From contig NZ_CP012898.1 of assembly GCF_001310225.1 (NCBI RefSeq), forward strand, positions 3,280,001 to 3,344,000: DNA of 64,000 bases. Reading direction: 5' to 3'. The translations under genes were made by a program, and so were the position numbers. Source of the stretch: Pseudalgibacter alginicilyticus. Its GTDB lineage: Bacteria; Bacteroidota; Bacteroidia; Flavobacteriales; Flavobacteriaceae. Below are positions 45,854 through 58,435 of this stretch, in pieces. Position 1 is the first letter of the stretch. Each line of letters starts with the position of its first letter. A model generated the notes under the pieces. It was not told the DNA's origin. It saw nothing but the letters and a program-made list of their open reading frames with translations, and did no database searches.

Positions 45854-48013
45854 ATGAAAATCACACAAACCGTTATGTTCACTTTTATTAAAACCATTAG
45901 TATTAGTTTAGTTTATGTTTTAACTATTATAGCTACTTATGCTCAAGACTACAATTTCAAAGAATTACAAGCACGAGTAGTTAATAGTCAAAACATGCAT
46001 TTTGCTAATGTAGAGGTTATGAATGATTGGGTTGATACTCAGAACTCAGATGGTAGTTGGGCCGATATGCATTACGGAAAGGTGGATTTTAATGGATCAC
46101 TTAATAATAATCATGTACATAGATTATGGCAGTTAGCAGGAGCTTGCTCAACTGCAAGTCATGAAAAGTATAACAATTCAACTTATAAACAGGCTTTAAA
46201 AAAGGGGTTGCAGTTTTGGTATAATTCTAAAACGGTAGCATCTAATTGGTGGTTTAATAAAATTTATTTTCCGCAACGATTAGGTGAAATTCTAATATTT
46301 ATGCGTGCTTTTGATGGTTTTATTCCACAAACAACGGTAGAAGGGATTGATGAACCAGAAATTTTATCATTATTTGAACCTACGGCAATAAAAGATATTA
46401 CCTTATATAATAGTGGAGCCAATGCTGTGGATATAGCTTTACATTATGTTTACAAGGGATTGCTTACTGAAGATGCAAAGCTTTTAGAAGATACTAAAAA
46501 TAAACTTGAATCTATTTTAGCAGATAATATTAAAGCAGACATGGTATATCATGACCATGGAGCACAAATTATGATAGCTAGTTATGGGCCAGTTTTTTGT
46601 GAAGGCTTACTTCGCTTAGCTTCTTACTTAGCAGATTCACCTGCGGCTTTCGATACAAAAAGTGAAAATTTTTCGAAGATATTAAGTTTTATTCGTGAAA
46701 CGCAGCTGTCATCAACTAGAGGTCGTTCATGGGATTTTAGTGTGTTAGGCAGAGGTATTAGTCGTGAAAATGCTATGTATGCCAAAATGGGATACCTTCA
46801 AATTTTAGCAGATTATATTGATACCGAAAATGCGGATAAATATTTAAATGTATTAAGTAGAATAAAAGGTGATAATCCGCCTAATTATAAGGTGCGAGAG
46901 TTTAATAAGCATTATTGGGTGTCTGATTATACCCAACATGCACGCAGCGAATATTTATTTACCGTACGTAATACGTCCACTAGAACAAATGAGGGTGAAA
47001 CAGGAAATGGTGAAAACTTAAAAGCAAATTACTTGTCTTATGGAGCTAATTTTATGTCTATTGATGGTGACGAATATATTAATATAATGCCTGTATGGGA
47101 TTGGTCTATGATTCCAGGAACCACATTCCCTTACATAACAAAATTTCCTAAAAGACGTACTTGGGGGTTTAATTTTGGGAATACAACTTTTGTAGGAGGT
47201 GTTACAGATGGCCATTATGGAACTTCTGTTTTAGATTTAGATCAAGCAGGTATTACTGCAAAAAAAAGTTGGTTTATGTTTGATGATGAAATCGTTTGTT
47301 TAGGAGCAGGGATTGTAGATAATAGTGGCAGAAATGTACGAACTACCATTAATCAAGCTTGGATGCAAACGCCTTCTTATGTTTGTGAAGTAAATCAGGC
47401 AAAAGAACAAGAAAAAGGGTTGAATTTAGAACCTTACAATAATACCAATCTAAAATACCTTCGTCAAGGCAAATTTGGGTATTATTTTCCTAATAAAACC
47501 AATGTGAAATTTGCCATGCAGTCTAAAACAGGTTCTTGGAAAGCTATCAATATACTTGAAGATTCAACAACAACAAAACCACAAGATGTGTTTTCTTTAT
47601 GGATAGATCACGGTAATAACCCTGATAATGCCACTTATAGTTATATAGTAGTGCCTAATATTGATACTCAAAAAAAAGCAGAACAATATAATATGAATGC
47701 GGTTCATATTATAGAAAATACCTCGGCAATACAAGCTGTATATCATAAAACATTAGATATGTTACAGGCTGTTTTTTACCAAGCAGGAACAGTCAAATTA
47801 AAAGGTTTAAGTGTAACTGTAAACAGACCTTGTGCATTGATACTTAAACAAGATGGAACAATAACAGTTTCAAACCCATCACAAACCTACTCAGATGTAT
47901 TGGTAAGTATAAAAGATAAACGGAATACTTTTTCTAAAGTTATACATCTGCCAACAAAAAACAAGTTAGAGGGAGCTTCTGCTTCGGTCAATTATAAAAT
48001 TGAAAAACAATAA
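45854..48013 (+). CDS. PL8 polysaccharide lyase without T9SS tail
   Basis: The 719-residue protein is a close paralogue of the PL8 at 31637. The catalytic set is shifted by exactly one residue: Asn190, His235, Tyr244, Arg300 and Glu387. A signal peptide ends near TYAQ (residue 31). The protein stops after the beta-sandwich domains and has no C-terminal sorting domain, so it should stay in the periplasm. There it would cut oligosaccharides imported through SusCD to disaccharides. It opens the second PUL transcription block and is followed 39 bases later by the GH88 gene. Confidence 0.94.
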   Translation: MKITQTVMFTFIKTISISLVYVLTIIATYAQDYNFKELQARVVNSQNMHFANVEVMNDWVDTQNSDGSWADMHYGKVDFNGSLNNNHVHRLWQLAGACSTASHEKYNNSTYKQALKKGLQFWYNSKTVASNWWFNKIYFPQRLGEILIFMRAFDGFIPQTTVEGIDEPEILSLFEPTAIKDITLYNSGANAVDIALHYVYKGLLTEDAKLLEDTKNKLESILADNIKADMVYHDHGAQIMIASYGPVFCEGLLRLASYLADSPAAFDTKSENFSKILSFIRETQLSSTRGRSWDFSVLGRGISRENAMYAKMGYLQILADYIDTENADKYLNVLSRIKGDNPPNYKVREFNKHYWVSDYTQHARSEYLFTVRNTSTRTNEGETGNGENLKANYLSYGANFMSIDGDEYINIMPVWDWSMIPGTTFPYITKFPKRRTWGFNFGNTTFVGGVTDGHYGTSVLDLDQAGITAKKSWFMFDDEIVCLGAGIVDNSGRNVRTTINQAWMQTPSYVCEVNQAKEQEKGLNLEPYNNTNLKYLRQGKFGYYFPNKTNVKFAMQSKTGSWKAINILEDSTTTKPQDVFSLWIDHGNNPDNATYSYIVVPNIDTQKKAEQYNMNAVHIIENTSAIQAVYHKTLDMLQAVFYQAGTVKLKGLSVTVNRPCALILKQDGTITVSNPSQTYSDVLVSIKDKRNTFSKVIHLPTKNKLEGASASVNYKIEKQ

Positions 48014-48052
48014 TATCAAGATTAATTAAGAAACAAGCAATTATAGTTATTT

Positions 48053-49306
48053 ATGAAAAAAGTATTAAGTTTTATGTGTGTATTGGTAGTGCTGTCTGGT
48101 TGTGCCAAATCTAAAGAGGAGAAAGTAAGTGATAATGACATGAGTAAAACTATGGAGTTTATTACCAATAGACTTGATTATACGTTGAAAAACAACCTCG
48201 ATTCTACAAAATTACCTCGGACAATTACAAAAGAAAATCAACTTAAAACAGTAGGGAAATATGATTGGACTAGCGGATTTTTTCCTGGGAATTTATGGTA
48301 TATGTACGAGTTAACTAAGGATGAGAAATGGAAAAATGAGGCCATTAAATACACGGAAGTTTTAGACACTATTCAATATTGGGAAGGCAATCATGATGTG
48401 GGTTTTATTATGTATTGTAGCTATGGAAACGGGCTTAAGTTTGGTAGTCAAAATAAATATAAAGACATTATTATTCAAACAGCGGAGTCATTAAGCAAGC
48501 GTTATAATGACACTACTAAAGTTATAAAATCATGGGAACGACAAAAATCTTGGGATAAAGTAACCACGTGGTATTACCCTGTTATTATTGATAATATGAT
48601 GAATTTAGAGCTGCTGTTTGAAGCAACCCTTTTAAGTGGTAATGAAAAATATAAAAACATTGCTGTACAGCATGCTGAAACCACAATTAAAAATCATTAT
48701 AGAGATGATTATTCATGTTATCATGTGGTAAATTATGATACCATTACAGGTAAAGTTTTAGATAAAAAAACGGCTCAAGGGTTTGCTGATAATTCTTCGT
48801 GGGCTAGAGGACAAGCATGGGGTCTATATGGTTACACATTATGTTATCGCTACACAAAAGACAAAAAATTCCTTGATTTTGCTGATAATATTGCCAAATA
48901 TATCATAAACCATCCTAATTTACCAGAAGATATGGTGCCGTATTGGGATTATTACGCTAATAATGATAATTATCATCCGGAATGGAATTATAATAAAGCA
49001 GATTTTCCAGTAATACCAAGAGATGCTTCTGCTGCAGCCATTACAGCATCTGCCTTATATGAATTGGCAGGTTATTCTGAAAACAAAGAAAATTTACTTA
49101 AAGCAGCTAATAAAATACGTGAGTCATTATTGTCTACCAGTTATATGGATCCAAATAGCAAGAACAAGTATTTTATTTTAGATCATAGCGTAGGAAGTAT
49201 TCCTCATCATACAGAAATTGATGTTCCGTTGGTTTATGCGGATTATTATTTTTTGGAAGCACTTTACAGAAAAAGCATGCTTGATGATAATAAAGCATTT
49301 TTATAA
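48053..49306 (+). CDS. GH88 unsaturated glucuronyl hydrolase, lipoprotein
   Basis: The 417-residue protein has a lipobox at Cys17 (VLSGC). The GH88 alpha/alpha barrel shows YDWTSGFFPGNLWYMYEL, Asp115 in GNHDVGFIMYCSYGNG and Asp180 in VIIDNMMNLELLF, the two catalytic aspartates, and later SSWARGQAWGLYGYTL. It removes the 4,5-unsaturated uronic acid left by lyases, giving the N-acetylhexosamine and a keto sugar. It completes depolymerisation after the PL8 enzymes and the sulfatase. The lipid anchor suggests an inner- or outer-membrane location facing the periplasm. Confidence 0.95.
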   Translation: MKKVLSFMCVLVVLSGCAKSKEEKVSDNDMSKTMEFITNRLDYTLKNNLDSTKLPRTITKENQLKTVGKYDWTSGFFPGNLWYMYELTKDEKWKNEAIKYTEVLDTIQYWEGNHDVGFIMYCSYGNGLKFGSQNKYKDIIIQTAESLSKRYNDTTKVIKSWERQKSWDKVTTWYYPVIIDNMMNLELLFEATLLSGNEKYKNIAVQHAETTIKNHYRDDYSCYHVVNYDTITGKVLDKKTAQGFADNSSWARGQAWGLYGYTLCYRYTKDKKFLDFADNIAKYIINHPNLPEDMVPYWDYYANNDNYHPEWNYNKADFPVIPRDASAAAITASALYELAGYSENKENLLKAANKIRESLLSTSYMDPNSKNKYFILDHSVGSIPHHTEIDVPLVYADYYFLEALYRKSMLDDNKAFL

Positions 49307-49348
49307 TTAACAGATTTTTTAAAAAAGAAAACGTTTAATACGACCTAA

Positions 49349-52498
<3,150 letters not shown>

Positions 52499-52601
52499 AT
52501 TAGAACAATTTTTTATTTGAGCTCACAAATTCAACTTTTGTAGAGGCTAGTTTATTGAAAAACAATAGCAAACTTTTATATATAATCATTAAAAAAAAAT
52601 A

Positions 52602-55265
52602 ATGATGTTAAAAACATTCTATACATTTTTAATCTTTTTGTTAATGTCTTTTTTGGTGTTAGGTCAACCTAATCCGGAATTTTCAAAAGCAGGGTTTTAT
52701 CCATTAGAAAATACAGGAAGAGATATTTTTTCATTTAATGTAGCATGGCGATTTTTTAAAGGGACTGTAAAAAATGCAGAAACTTCTAACTTTGATGACA
52801 GCTCTTGGCAAGTTGTTAACCTCCCCAATGGGATTGAGTTTTTGCCAGAAGAGGCGAGTGGTGGTGTAAATTACCAAGGTGAAATATGGTATAGAAAACA
52901 TTTTACACCCGATAATGCTCTTAAAAATAAAAAGCTCTTTTTGCATTTTGAAGCCATTATGGGGAAATCCAAAATATATGTAAACGGTACGCTTTTGAAA
53001 GAACATTTTGGTGGCTATTTGCCTGTTGTTGTAGATGTGTCCGAGCACCTAAAATGGGGAGAAGATAACGTTGTTTCTGTTTGGGCCGACAATACTAACG
53101 ACCCTTCGTATCCGCCAGGAAAAGATCAAGAAGTATTGGATTTTGCATACTTTGGAGGTATTTATAGAGATTGCTGGTTAATTTCACACAATGCCGTTTA
53201 TATAACAGATCCAAACCATGAAGATGTAGTAGCTGGTGGTGGGTTATTTATTACTTTTGATGAGGTTTCAGAAAAAAAAGCCAATATACACACTAAGCTA
53301 CATTTAAGGAATGAAGCATCTCGTGATTTTTCAGGAAAAATTAGATACCAATGGTTTGATAGGGAAGGAAAACAAGTCTTGAAATCGGAATTACCTATTC
53401 AGCTTCAATCCAACACCTCTAAGTCATTTTCGGATATATCTAAATTTAAAACCCCAGAACTTTGGTCGCCAGAGCATCCATACTTATACCAATTACATAT
53501 CACTATTATAAATAAAAGAGGAAAGGTAGTTGATGGTTATAGAAAAAGATTAGGTATCAGACGTGTTGAATTTAAGGGGAAAGATGGGTTTTGGTTAAAT
53601 GGGAAACCTTATGGAAAACCATTGATTGGTGCAAACAGGCATCAAGATTTTGCTGTAGTAGGAAACGCTCTTTCTAATACAACTCATTGGCGAGATGCTA
53701 AAAAATTAAGAGACGCAGGTTTAAAATTGATTCGTAATGCGCACTATCCACAAGATCCAGCTTTTATGGATGCTTGTGACGAGTTAGGACTTTTTGTAAT
53801 TGTAAATACTCCAGGTTGGCAGTTTTGGAATGATGATCCAAGTTTTGAAGCATTAGTGCTTAAAGATATTAGAAATATGGTTCGTAGGGATCGTAACAGA
53901 CCCAGTATTTGGGTTTGGGAACCTATTTTAAACGAAACTTGGTATCCTGATTCATTTGCATTAAATGCAAAAAATATTGTTGAAGAAGAGGCCATCCATG
54001 GAAATGCTTATACAGCAAGCGACCTAAGAGCCAAAGGAAGTGAGCATTATCCCGTACAATTTTCGCATCCACTAAATCAAGATGACGTAAACCCTAATAA
54101 AACTTATTTCACTAGAGAATGGGGTGATAATGTTGATGATTGGAATTCTCATAATTCATCAAGTCGTGTTCATAGAAGTTGGGGAGAAAAACCTATGCTA
54201 ATACAAACAACACATTATGCCAATCCATCGTATGCTTTTGTGAGTTATAATTCATTATATCAAACATCACTCCAGCATATGGGCGGAGCTTTATGGCATG
54301 CCTTTGATCATCAAAGGGGGTATCATCCAGATCCGTTTTACGGAGGTATTATGGATGCATTTCGCCAGCCCAAGTATTCATATTATATGTTTATGGCTCA
54401 AAGAGATTCTGAAGCATCAGATATTATTGCGGAAACAGGGCCTATGGTTTATATAGCAAATGAAATGACACCATTTAGTGATAATGATGTCACGGTTTTA
54501 TCAAATTGTGATGAAGTAAAACTGACTGTTTTTGAAGAAGGTAAAGAATTTTTACTTAAAAAAGATGAGGATAAAATAGGTATGCCATCACCTCCCTTTG
54601 TTTTTAAAAATGCGTATCATTTCATGGAAATAAAAGCTCTAAATAGAAATAAAAAACAAGCTGAAGCCTATATAAAAGCTGAAGGCTATATAAATGGAAA
54701 ATTGATGGCTGTAGATACCGTATTTCCAGCATTAAGACCTGAAAAGATTGTTTTGTGGTTGGATAATGAAGGAGTTGATTTGAAGGCAGATGGCTCTGAT
54801 TTTGTCACCGTTGTTGCTGCTATTACAGATAAAGAAGGTCATGTTAAGCGGTTAAATAACAGTATTATTAAATTTGAGATTTCAGGTGAAGGAGCTTTAA
54901 TTGGTGAAGCTAACTATAGAAAAGTAAGTTGGGGAACAGCTCCTATTTTAGTTCAAAGTACTACAAAGCCCGGGGATATTACCATTAAAGCTTCCATGTT
55001 TTTTGAAGGTGCTTTAGTACCAACATTTGGAGAAATTACAATTAAAAGCATTCCAACAGAAGATGTATTAGTATATGATAGTAAGGAGTTAGAGGCTAAA
55101 AATATTCGTTTGATTCATAGTGAAGTAACAGGAACAAACAGTGCCAACCAAGAATTAGAAAATGAGCTAAAAAAAGTTAAAAAAGAATTGAACGATTTGA
55201 AACTAAAAGAAATAGAAAAACAACAAGAAGAATTTGGTGAAAAAACCAAAAAAAATAATTTTTAG
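52602..55265 (+). CDS. GH2-family glycoside hydrolase of unknown specificity with charged C-terminal tail
   Basis: The 887-residue protein has a signal peptide (to about residue 22). Sugar-binding and Ig-like domains are followed by a TIM barrel (about 340-620) with Glu445 in PILNETWYPD as acid/base and Glu506 in FTREWGDN as probable nucleophile. These motifs differ from LacZ (NEAGN, SEYAH), so it is a separate GH2 branch; glucuronidase, galactosidase or hexosaminidase activity are all possible. A further Ig-like domain follows. Residues from about 850 form a Lys/Glu-rich helix, likely a coiled coil (ELENELKKVKKELNDLKLKE), unusual for GH2. It is 12 bases from the GH109-like gene. Confidence 0.88.
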   Translation: MMLKTFYTFLIFLLMSFLVLGQPNPEFSKAGFYPLENTGRDIFSFNVAWRFFKGTVKNAETSNFDDSSWQVVNLPNGIEFLPEEASGGVNYQGEIWYRKHFTPDNALKNKKLFLHFEAIMGKSKIYVNGTLLKEHFGGYLPVVVDVSEHLKWGEDNVVSVWADNTNDPSYPPGKDQEVLDFAYFGGIYRDCWLISHNAVYITDPNHEDVVAGGGLFITFDEVSEKKANIHTKLHLRNEASRDFSGKIRYQWFDREGKQVLKSELPIQLQSNTSKSFSDISKFKTPELWSPEHPYLYQLHITIINKRGKVVDGYRKRLGIRRVEFKGKDGFWLNGKPYGKPLIGANRHQDFAVVGNALSNTTHWRDAKKLRDAGLKLIRNAHYPQDPAFMDACDELGLFVIVNTPGWQFWNDDPSFEALVLKDIRNMVRRDRNRPSIWVWEPILNETWYPDSFALNAKNIVEEEAIHGNAYTASDLRAKGSEHYPVQFSHPLNQDDVNPNKTYFTREWGDNVDDWNSHNSSSRVHRSWGEKPMLIQTTHYANPSYAFVSYNSLYQTSLQHMGGALWHAFDHQRGYHPDPFYGGIMDAFRQPKYSYYMFMAQRDSEASDIIAETGPMVYIANEMTPFSDNDVTVLSNCDEVKLTVFEEGKEFLLKKDEDKIGMPSPPFVFKNAYHFMEIKALNRNKKQAEAYIKAEGYINGKLMAVDTVFPALRPEKIVLWLDNEGVDLKADGSDFVTVVAAITDKEGHVKRLNNSIIKFEISGEGALIGEANYRKVSWGTAPILVQSTTKPGDITIKASMFFEGALVPTFGEITIKSIPTEDVLVYDSKELEAKNIRLIHSEVTGTNSANQELENELKKVKKELNDLKLKEIEKQQEEFGEKTKKNNF

Positions 55266-55277
55266 TAAAGTTAAAAT

Positions 55278-56636
55278 ATGAATTCAAGAAGAAATTTTGT
55301 AAAAAAAACAGCCTTAGCTGGTACTGGTTTGTCACTAATTCCTAACCTATCATTTGGAAGTGACTTTGTAAACTCAAACAAAAAAGTAAAACTGGCATTT
55401 ATAGGTGTTGGCTTAAGAGGAACGAATCATTTAAATAATGCCCTACATAGAAAAGATGTTGAAATTACTGCTATTTGCGATATCGACCCAAATCGAATAA
55501 AAATAGCATTGAAAAAAATAAGTGATGCTGGATTTGAGAAACCTAAGGTTTATGGAGATTCTGAATATGATTATAGAAATTTATTAGAATTAAAAAACGT
55601 AGATGCGGTTATCATTTCAACACCTTGGTTATGGCACACAAAAATGGCAGTTGATACCATGAAAGCAGGAAAATATACCGGATTGGAAGTGTCGGCAGCA
55701 AATACCCTAGAAGAGTGTTGGGATTTGGTTAATACCCATGAACAAACAGGGTCACATTTAATGATTCTAGAAAATGTTAATTATCGTAGAGATATTTTAG
55801 CAGTCTTAAATATGGTAAAGCAAAATGTGTTTGGCGAATTGGTACATTTTAGGTGTGGGTATCAACATGATTTGCGTTTCGTTAAGTTAAATGATGGTGT
55901 AACAGCCTATGGGAAAGGTGTTGAGTTTGGAGATAAAGGTATTTCAGAATCTAAATGGCGAACGCAACATTCTCTTTTGAGAAATGCAGATGTTTATCCA
56001 ACACATGGTGTTGGACCAATAGCTACTATGTGTGATATAAATAGAGGGAATCGTTTTATGTCATTAACTTCTCATGCATCTAAAGGAATTGGTTTGCATA
56101 ACTATATTGTAGAAAATGGTGGAGAAAATCATCCTAATGCTAAATTAAAATTTAAACAAGGAGACGTTATAACTACGACTATTGAAACTTCAAATGGAGA
56201 AACTATTATTGTAACTCATGATTGTAATCTGCCAAGACCTTACTCCTTAGGGTTTAGAGTGCAAGGCGCAAACGGTTTATGGGAGGTAGATGGTAAAAGA
56301 ATTTATATAGAAGGAAAATCGAAACCTCATAAATGGGATGAAGCTGATGAGTGGTTAAAGAAATATGACCACCCGTTATGGCAAAAATACGGGGAATTGG
56401 CAACAGGTGCAGGACATGGAGGAATGGATTTTTTTGTTCTAAATGCCTTTGTAGAGTCGGCTAAAGAAAATATTGCACCACCATTAGATGTGTATGATGC
56501 CGCAGCTTGGAGTGCCATTACTCCACTTTCGGAAGCTTCTATAGAAAACAATGGGGAACCTCAAGACTTTCCAGATTTCACTAGAGGTATGTGGGTAAAA
56601 CGCAAGCCTTATAATTGGATGAAGAATACGTATTAA
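55278..56636 (+). CDS. GH109-like Gfo/Idh/MocA protein with Tat signal
   Basis: The 452-residue protein has a twin-arginine signal (SRRNFVKKTALAGTGL), as NAD-dependent proteins exported folded often do. A Rossmann domain (VKLAFIGVGLRGTNHLNNAL) binds NAD. The C-terminal domain has GHGGMDFFVLNAFVES and DVYDAAAWSAITPLSE, which I recall from GH109 alpha-N-acetylgalactosaminidases. Those enzymes hydrolyse alpha-GalNAc by an oxidation-elimination mechanism using tightly bound NAD. An ordinary sugar dehydrogenase is the alternative. It is the last PUL gene, translationally close to the GH2 gene. Confidence 0.85.
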   Translation: MNSRRNFVKKTALAGTGLSLIPNLSFGSDFVNSNKKVKLAFIGVGLRGTNHLNNALHRKDVEITAICDIDPNRIKIALKKISDAGFEKPKVYGDSEYDYRNLLELKNVDAVIISTPWLWHTKMAVDTMKAGKYTGLEVSAANTLEECWDLVNTHEQTGSHLMILENVNYRRDILAVLNMVKQNVFGELVHFRCGYQHDLRFVKLNDGVTAYGKGVEFGDKGISESKWRTQHSLLRNADVYPTHGVGPIATMCDINRGNRFMSLTSHASKGIGLHNYIVENGGENHPNAKLKFKQGDVITTTIETSNGETIIVTHDCNLPRPYSLGFRVQGANGLWEVDGKRIYIEGKSKPHKWDEADEWLKKYDHPLWQKYGELATGAGHGGMDFFVLNAFVESAKENIAPPLDVYDAAAWSAITPLSEASIENNGEPQDFPDFTRGMWVKRKPYNWMKNTY

Positions 56637-56866
56637 AGAGCTTTTTCGCTTGAGGTGTTACCACGAAGTATTTCTGAAAGAAGAATGACATTTTGTGATG
56701 TTTCTGAGGGTTAAACTGAATTAACACAACTTTATAATGTTTTCGTAACAGAATTGATGTTAATAAATATATTTGGATAATTGTTTTGTTTACGTCAAAA
56801 TTAAGTGATACACTGTGAGTTTGTTTGACAGGCTAAAAATATGATGTTATTAGAAAAGGGCAATTA

Positions 56867-56920
56867 ATTGTACTAAATATCTAAAATGGTGTTTCTTTTA
56901 TTTTAGATATTTAGTACAAT
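56867..56920. repeat. Long 21-bp perfect inverted repeat after the PUL
   Basis: Positions 56867-56887 and 56900-56920 are exact inverted copies around a 12-base loop; the arms contain TGTACTAAATATCTAAAAT. It is 230 bases after the last PUL gene. It could be a terminator, an RNA stability element or a remnant of mobile DNA. In the interval 56637-57199 only this and the short frame that follows are notable. Confidence 0.75.
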
Positions 56921-56927
56921 ATAATAC

Positions 56928-57008
56928 ATGAAATTAATTAAAATCAAATTAGTAAGCCTTATTATATTGATTAATTGTCAGGTAAAAGCTTGGTTCAATA
57001 TGAATTGA
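56928..57008 (+). pseudogene. Orphan lipoprotein-signal fragment
   Basis: A 26-codon frame reads MKLIKIKLVSLIILINCQVK and then WFNMN before TGA. The first 16 residues look like a signal peptide with a lipobox-type Cys (LINC), after which the protein ends at once. It starts 8 bases after the long hairpin. It may be the leftover 5' end of a deleted lipoprotein gene; chance is possible. Confidence 0.35.
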
Positions 57009-57199
57009 AAAACTAAAGTTAAGTAACTTTCTTTTTATAAGGGGTTGGGGCTATTAAAAAAGTAAGCAATTAGCTATAAAAATGTTTCAGCTCAAGTATG
57101 TTTCTAAAAAATAGATGTATGATGCCTGAAAAAGTATAAGTGTTTAAAAATAAAACATTAGTAGCTTATGTAATGTTTGTTCTTAATGTATAATTTTTA

Positions 57200-58342
57200 T
57201 TACGCTCTCAAAATACTTCTTGATATCACTATTTTTTGTATTTCAGAAGTACCTTCATATATCTGAGTTATTTTAGCATCACGCATTAAGCGCTCTACAT
57301 GGTAATCTTTGACAAACCCATTTCCTCCATGAATTTGAACTGCTTCCACGGTGTGTTCCATGGCTACTTTGGAAGCAAATAGTTTAGCTACGGCACTAGA
57401 TACATCGTAATTGTTACCTTGATCTTTATCCCAAGCAGATTTTATTACTAAGTGACGTGCTGCTGAAATTTCTGTATACATATCTGCTAACTTAAAGGCT
57501 ATGGCTTGATGTTTAGATATTTCTTTACCAAACGCTTTACGTTGGTTGGAATATTTTAAAGCCAATTCATACGCACCTTGTGCTATTCCTAAAGCTTGTG
57601 CAGCAATACCAATACGACCTCCTGAAAGTGTTTTCATTGCAAATCTAAAACCAAACCCATCGTCTCCAATACGGTTTTCTTTAGGCACTTTTACATCATT
57701 AAATTGAAGTGTGTGTGTATCACTTCCCCGAATGCCTAATTTATTTTCTTTTGGCCCTACATGAAACCCTTCCATATTTTTTTCAATTATAAAAGCATTG
57801 ATGCCGTGAGAGCCTTTGTCTTTGTCTGTTTGTGCAATAACTAAATATATGTCAGCTCTTCCGCCATTAGTAATCCAATTCTTAGTACCATTAATAATAT
57901 AATGATCGCCTTTATCTATTGCTGTTGTTTTTTGTGAAGTTGCATCACTACCAGCTTCGGGTTCGCTTAAACAAAAAGCACCAATACATTCACCAGTAGC
58001 TAATTTAGTTAAATAGTTTTGTTTCTGTTTTTCTGTTCCATAGGCTTCAAGCCCATAGCATACTAAAGAATTATTTACTGAAACAATAACAGAAGCCGAA
58101 GCATCTATTTTAGATAATTCTTCCATAATTAGTACATACGAAATGGTATCCATACCACTACCTCCATACTTTGGGTCAACCATAACTCCCATAAAGCCCA
58201 ATGCGGCCATTTTTTTAACTAATTTATCAGGGAAGTGTTGATTGTCATCACGTTCAATAACACCCGGTAATAACTCATTTTGGGCAAAATCACGAGCAGC
58301 ATCTCGTATCATTTCATGTTCTTCAGTCAGGTCAAAATTCAT
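57200..58342 (-). CDS. Acyl-CoA dehydrogenase
   Basis: The 380-residue flavoenzyme has the short-chain acyl-CoA dehydrogenase layout. The N-terminal helical domain begins MNFDLTEEHEMIRDAARDFA, FAD is bound around CLSEPEAGSDATS (about 125-137) and WITNGG. The catalytic glutamate lies in QIYEGTSEIQKIVISR near residue 365. It oxidises acyl-CoA to enoyl-CoA in fatty-acid or branched amino-acid breakdown. Chain-length preference cannot be read. It is monocistronic and divergent from anmK, with no link to the PUL. Confidence 0.95.
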   Translation of the reverse strand: MNFDLTEEHEMIRDAARDFAQNELLPGVIERDDNQHFPDKLVKKMAALGFMGVMVDPKYGGSGMDTISYVLIMEELSKIDASASVIVSVNNSLVCYGLEAYGTEKQKQNYLTKLATGECIGAFCLSEPEAGSDATSQKTTAIDKGDHYIINGTKNWITNGGRADIYLVIAQTDKDKGSHGINAFIIEKNMEGFHVGPKENKLGIRGSDTHTLQFNDVKVPKENRIGDDGFGFRFAMKTLSGGRIGIAAQALGIAQGAYELALKYSNQRKAFGKEISKHQAIAFKLADMYTEISAARHLVIKSAWDKDQGNNYDVSSAVAKLFASKVAMEHTVEAVQIHGGNGFVKDYHVERLMRDAKITQIYEGTSEIQKIVISRSILRA

Positions 58343-58435
58343 AATTTCGTTAAAGTTGTTGGTTCAATAAATATATGATACAATATAGCCTTTTTTATTG
58401 GGATATTTTTATGAGTTATTGCTATTTTTACGGAT

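Noticed and set aside
55278-56636. Plain cytoplasmic sugar dehydrogenase
   Set aside because: The Tat signal, the GHGGMDF motif and the place in a PUL favour a GH109-type exported enzyme, though activity is unproven.
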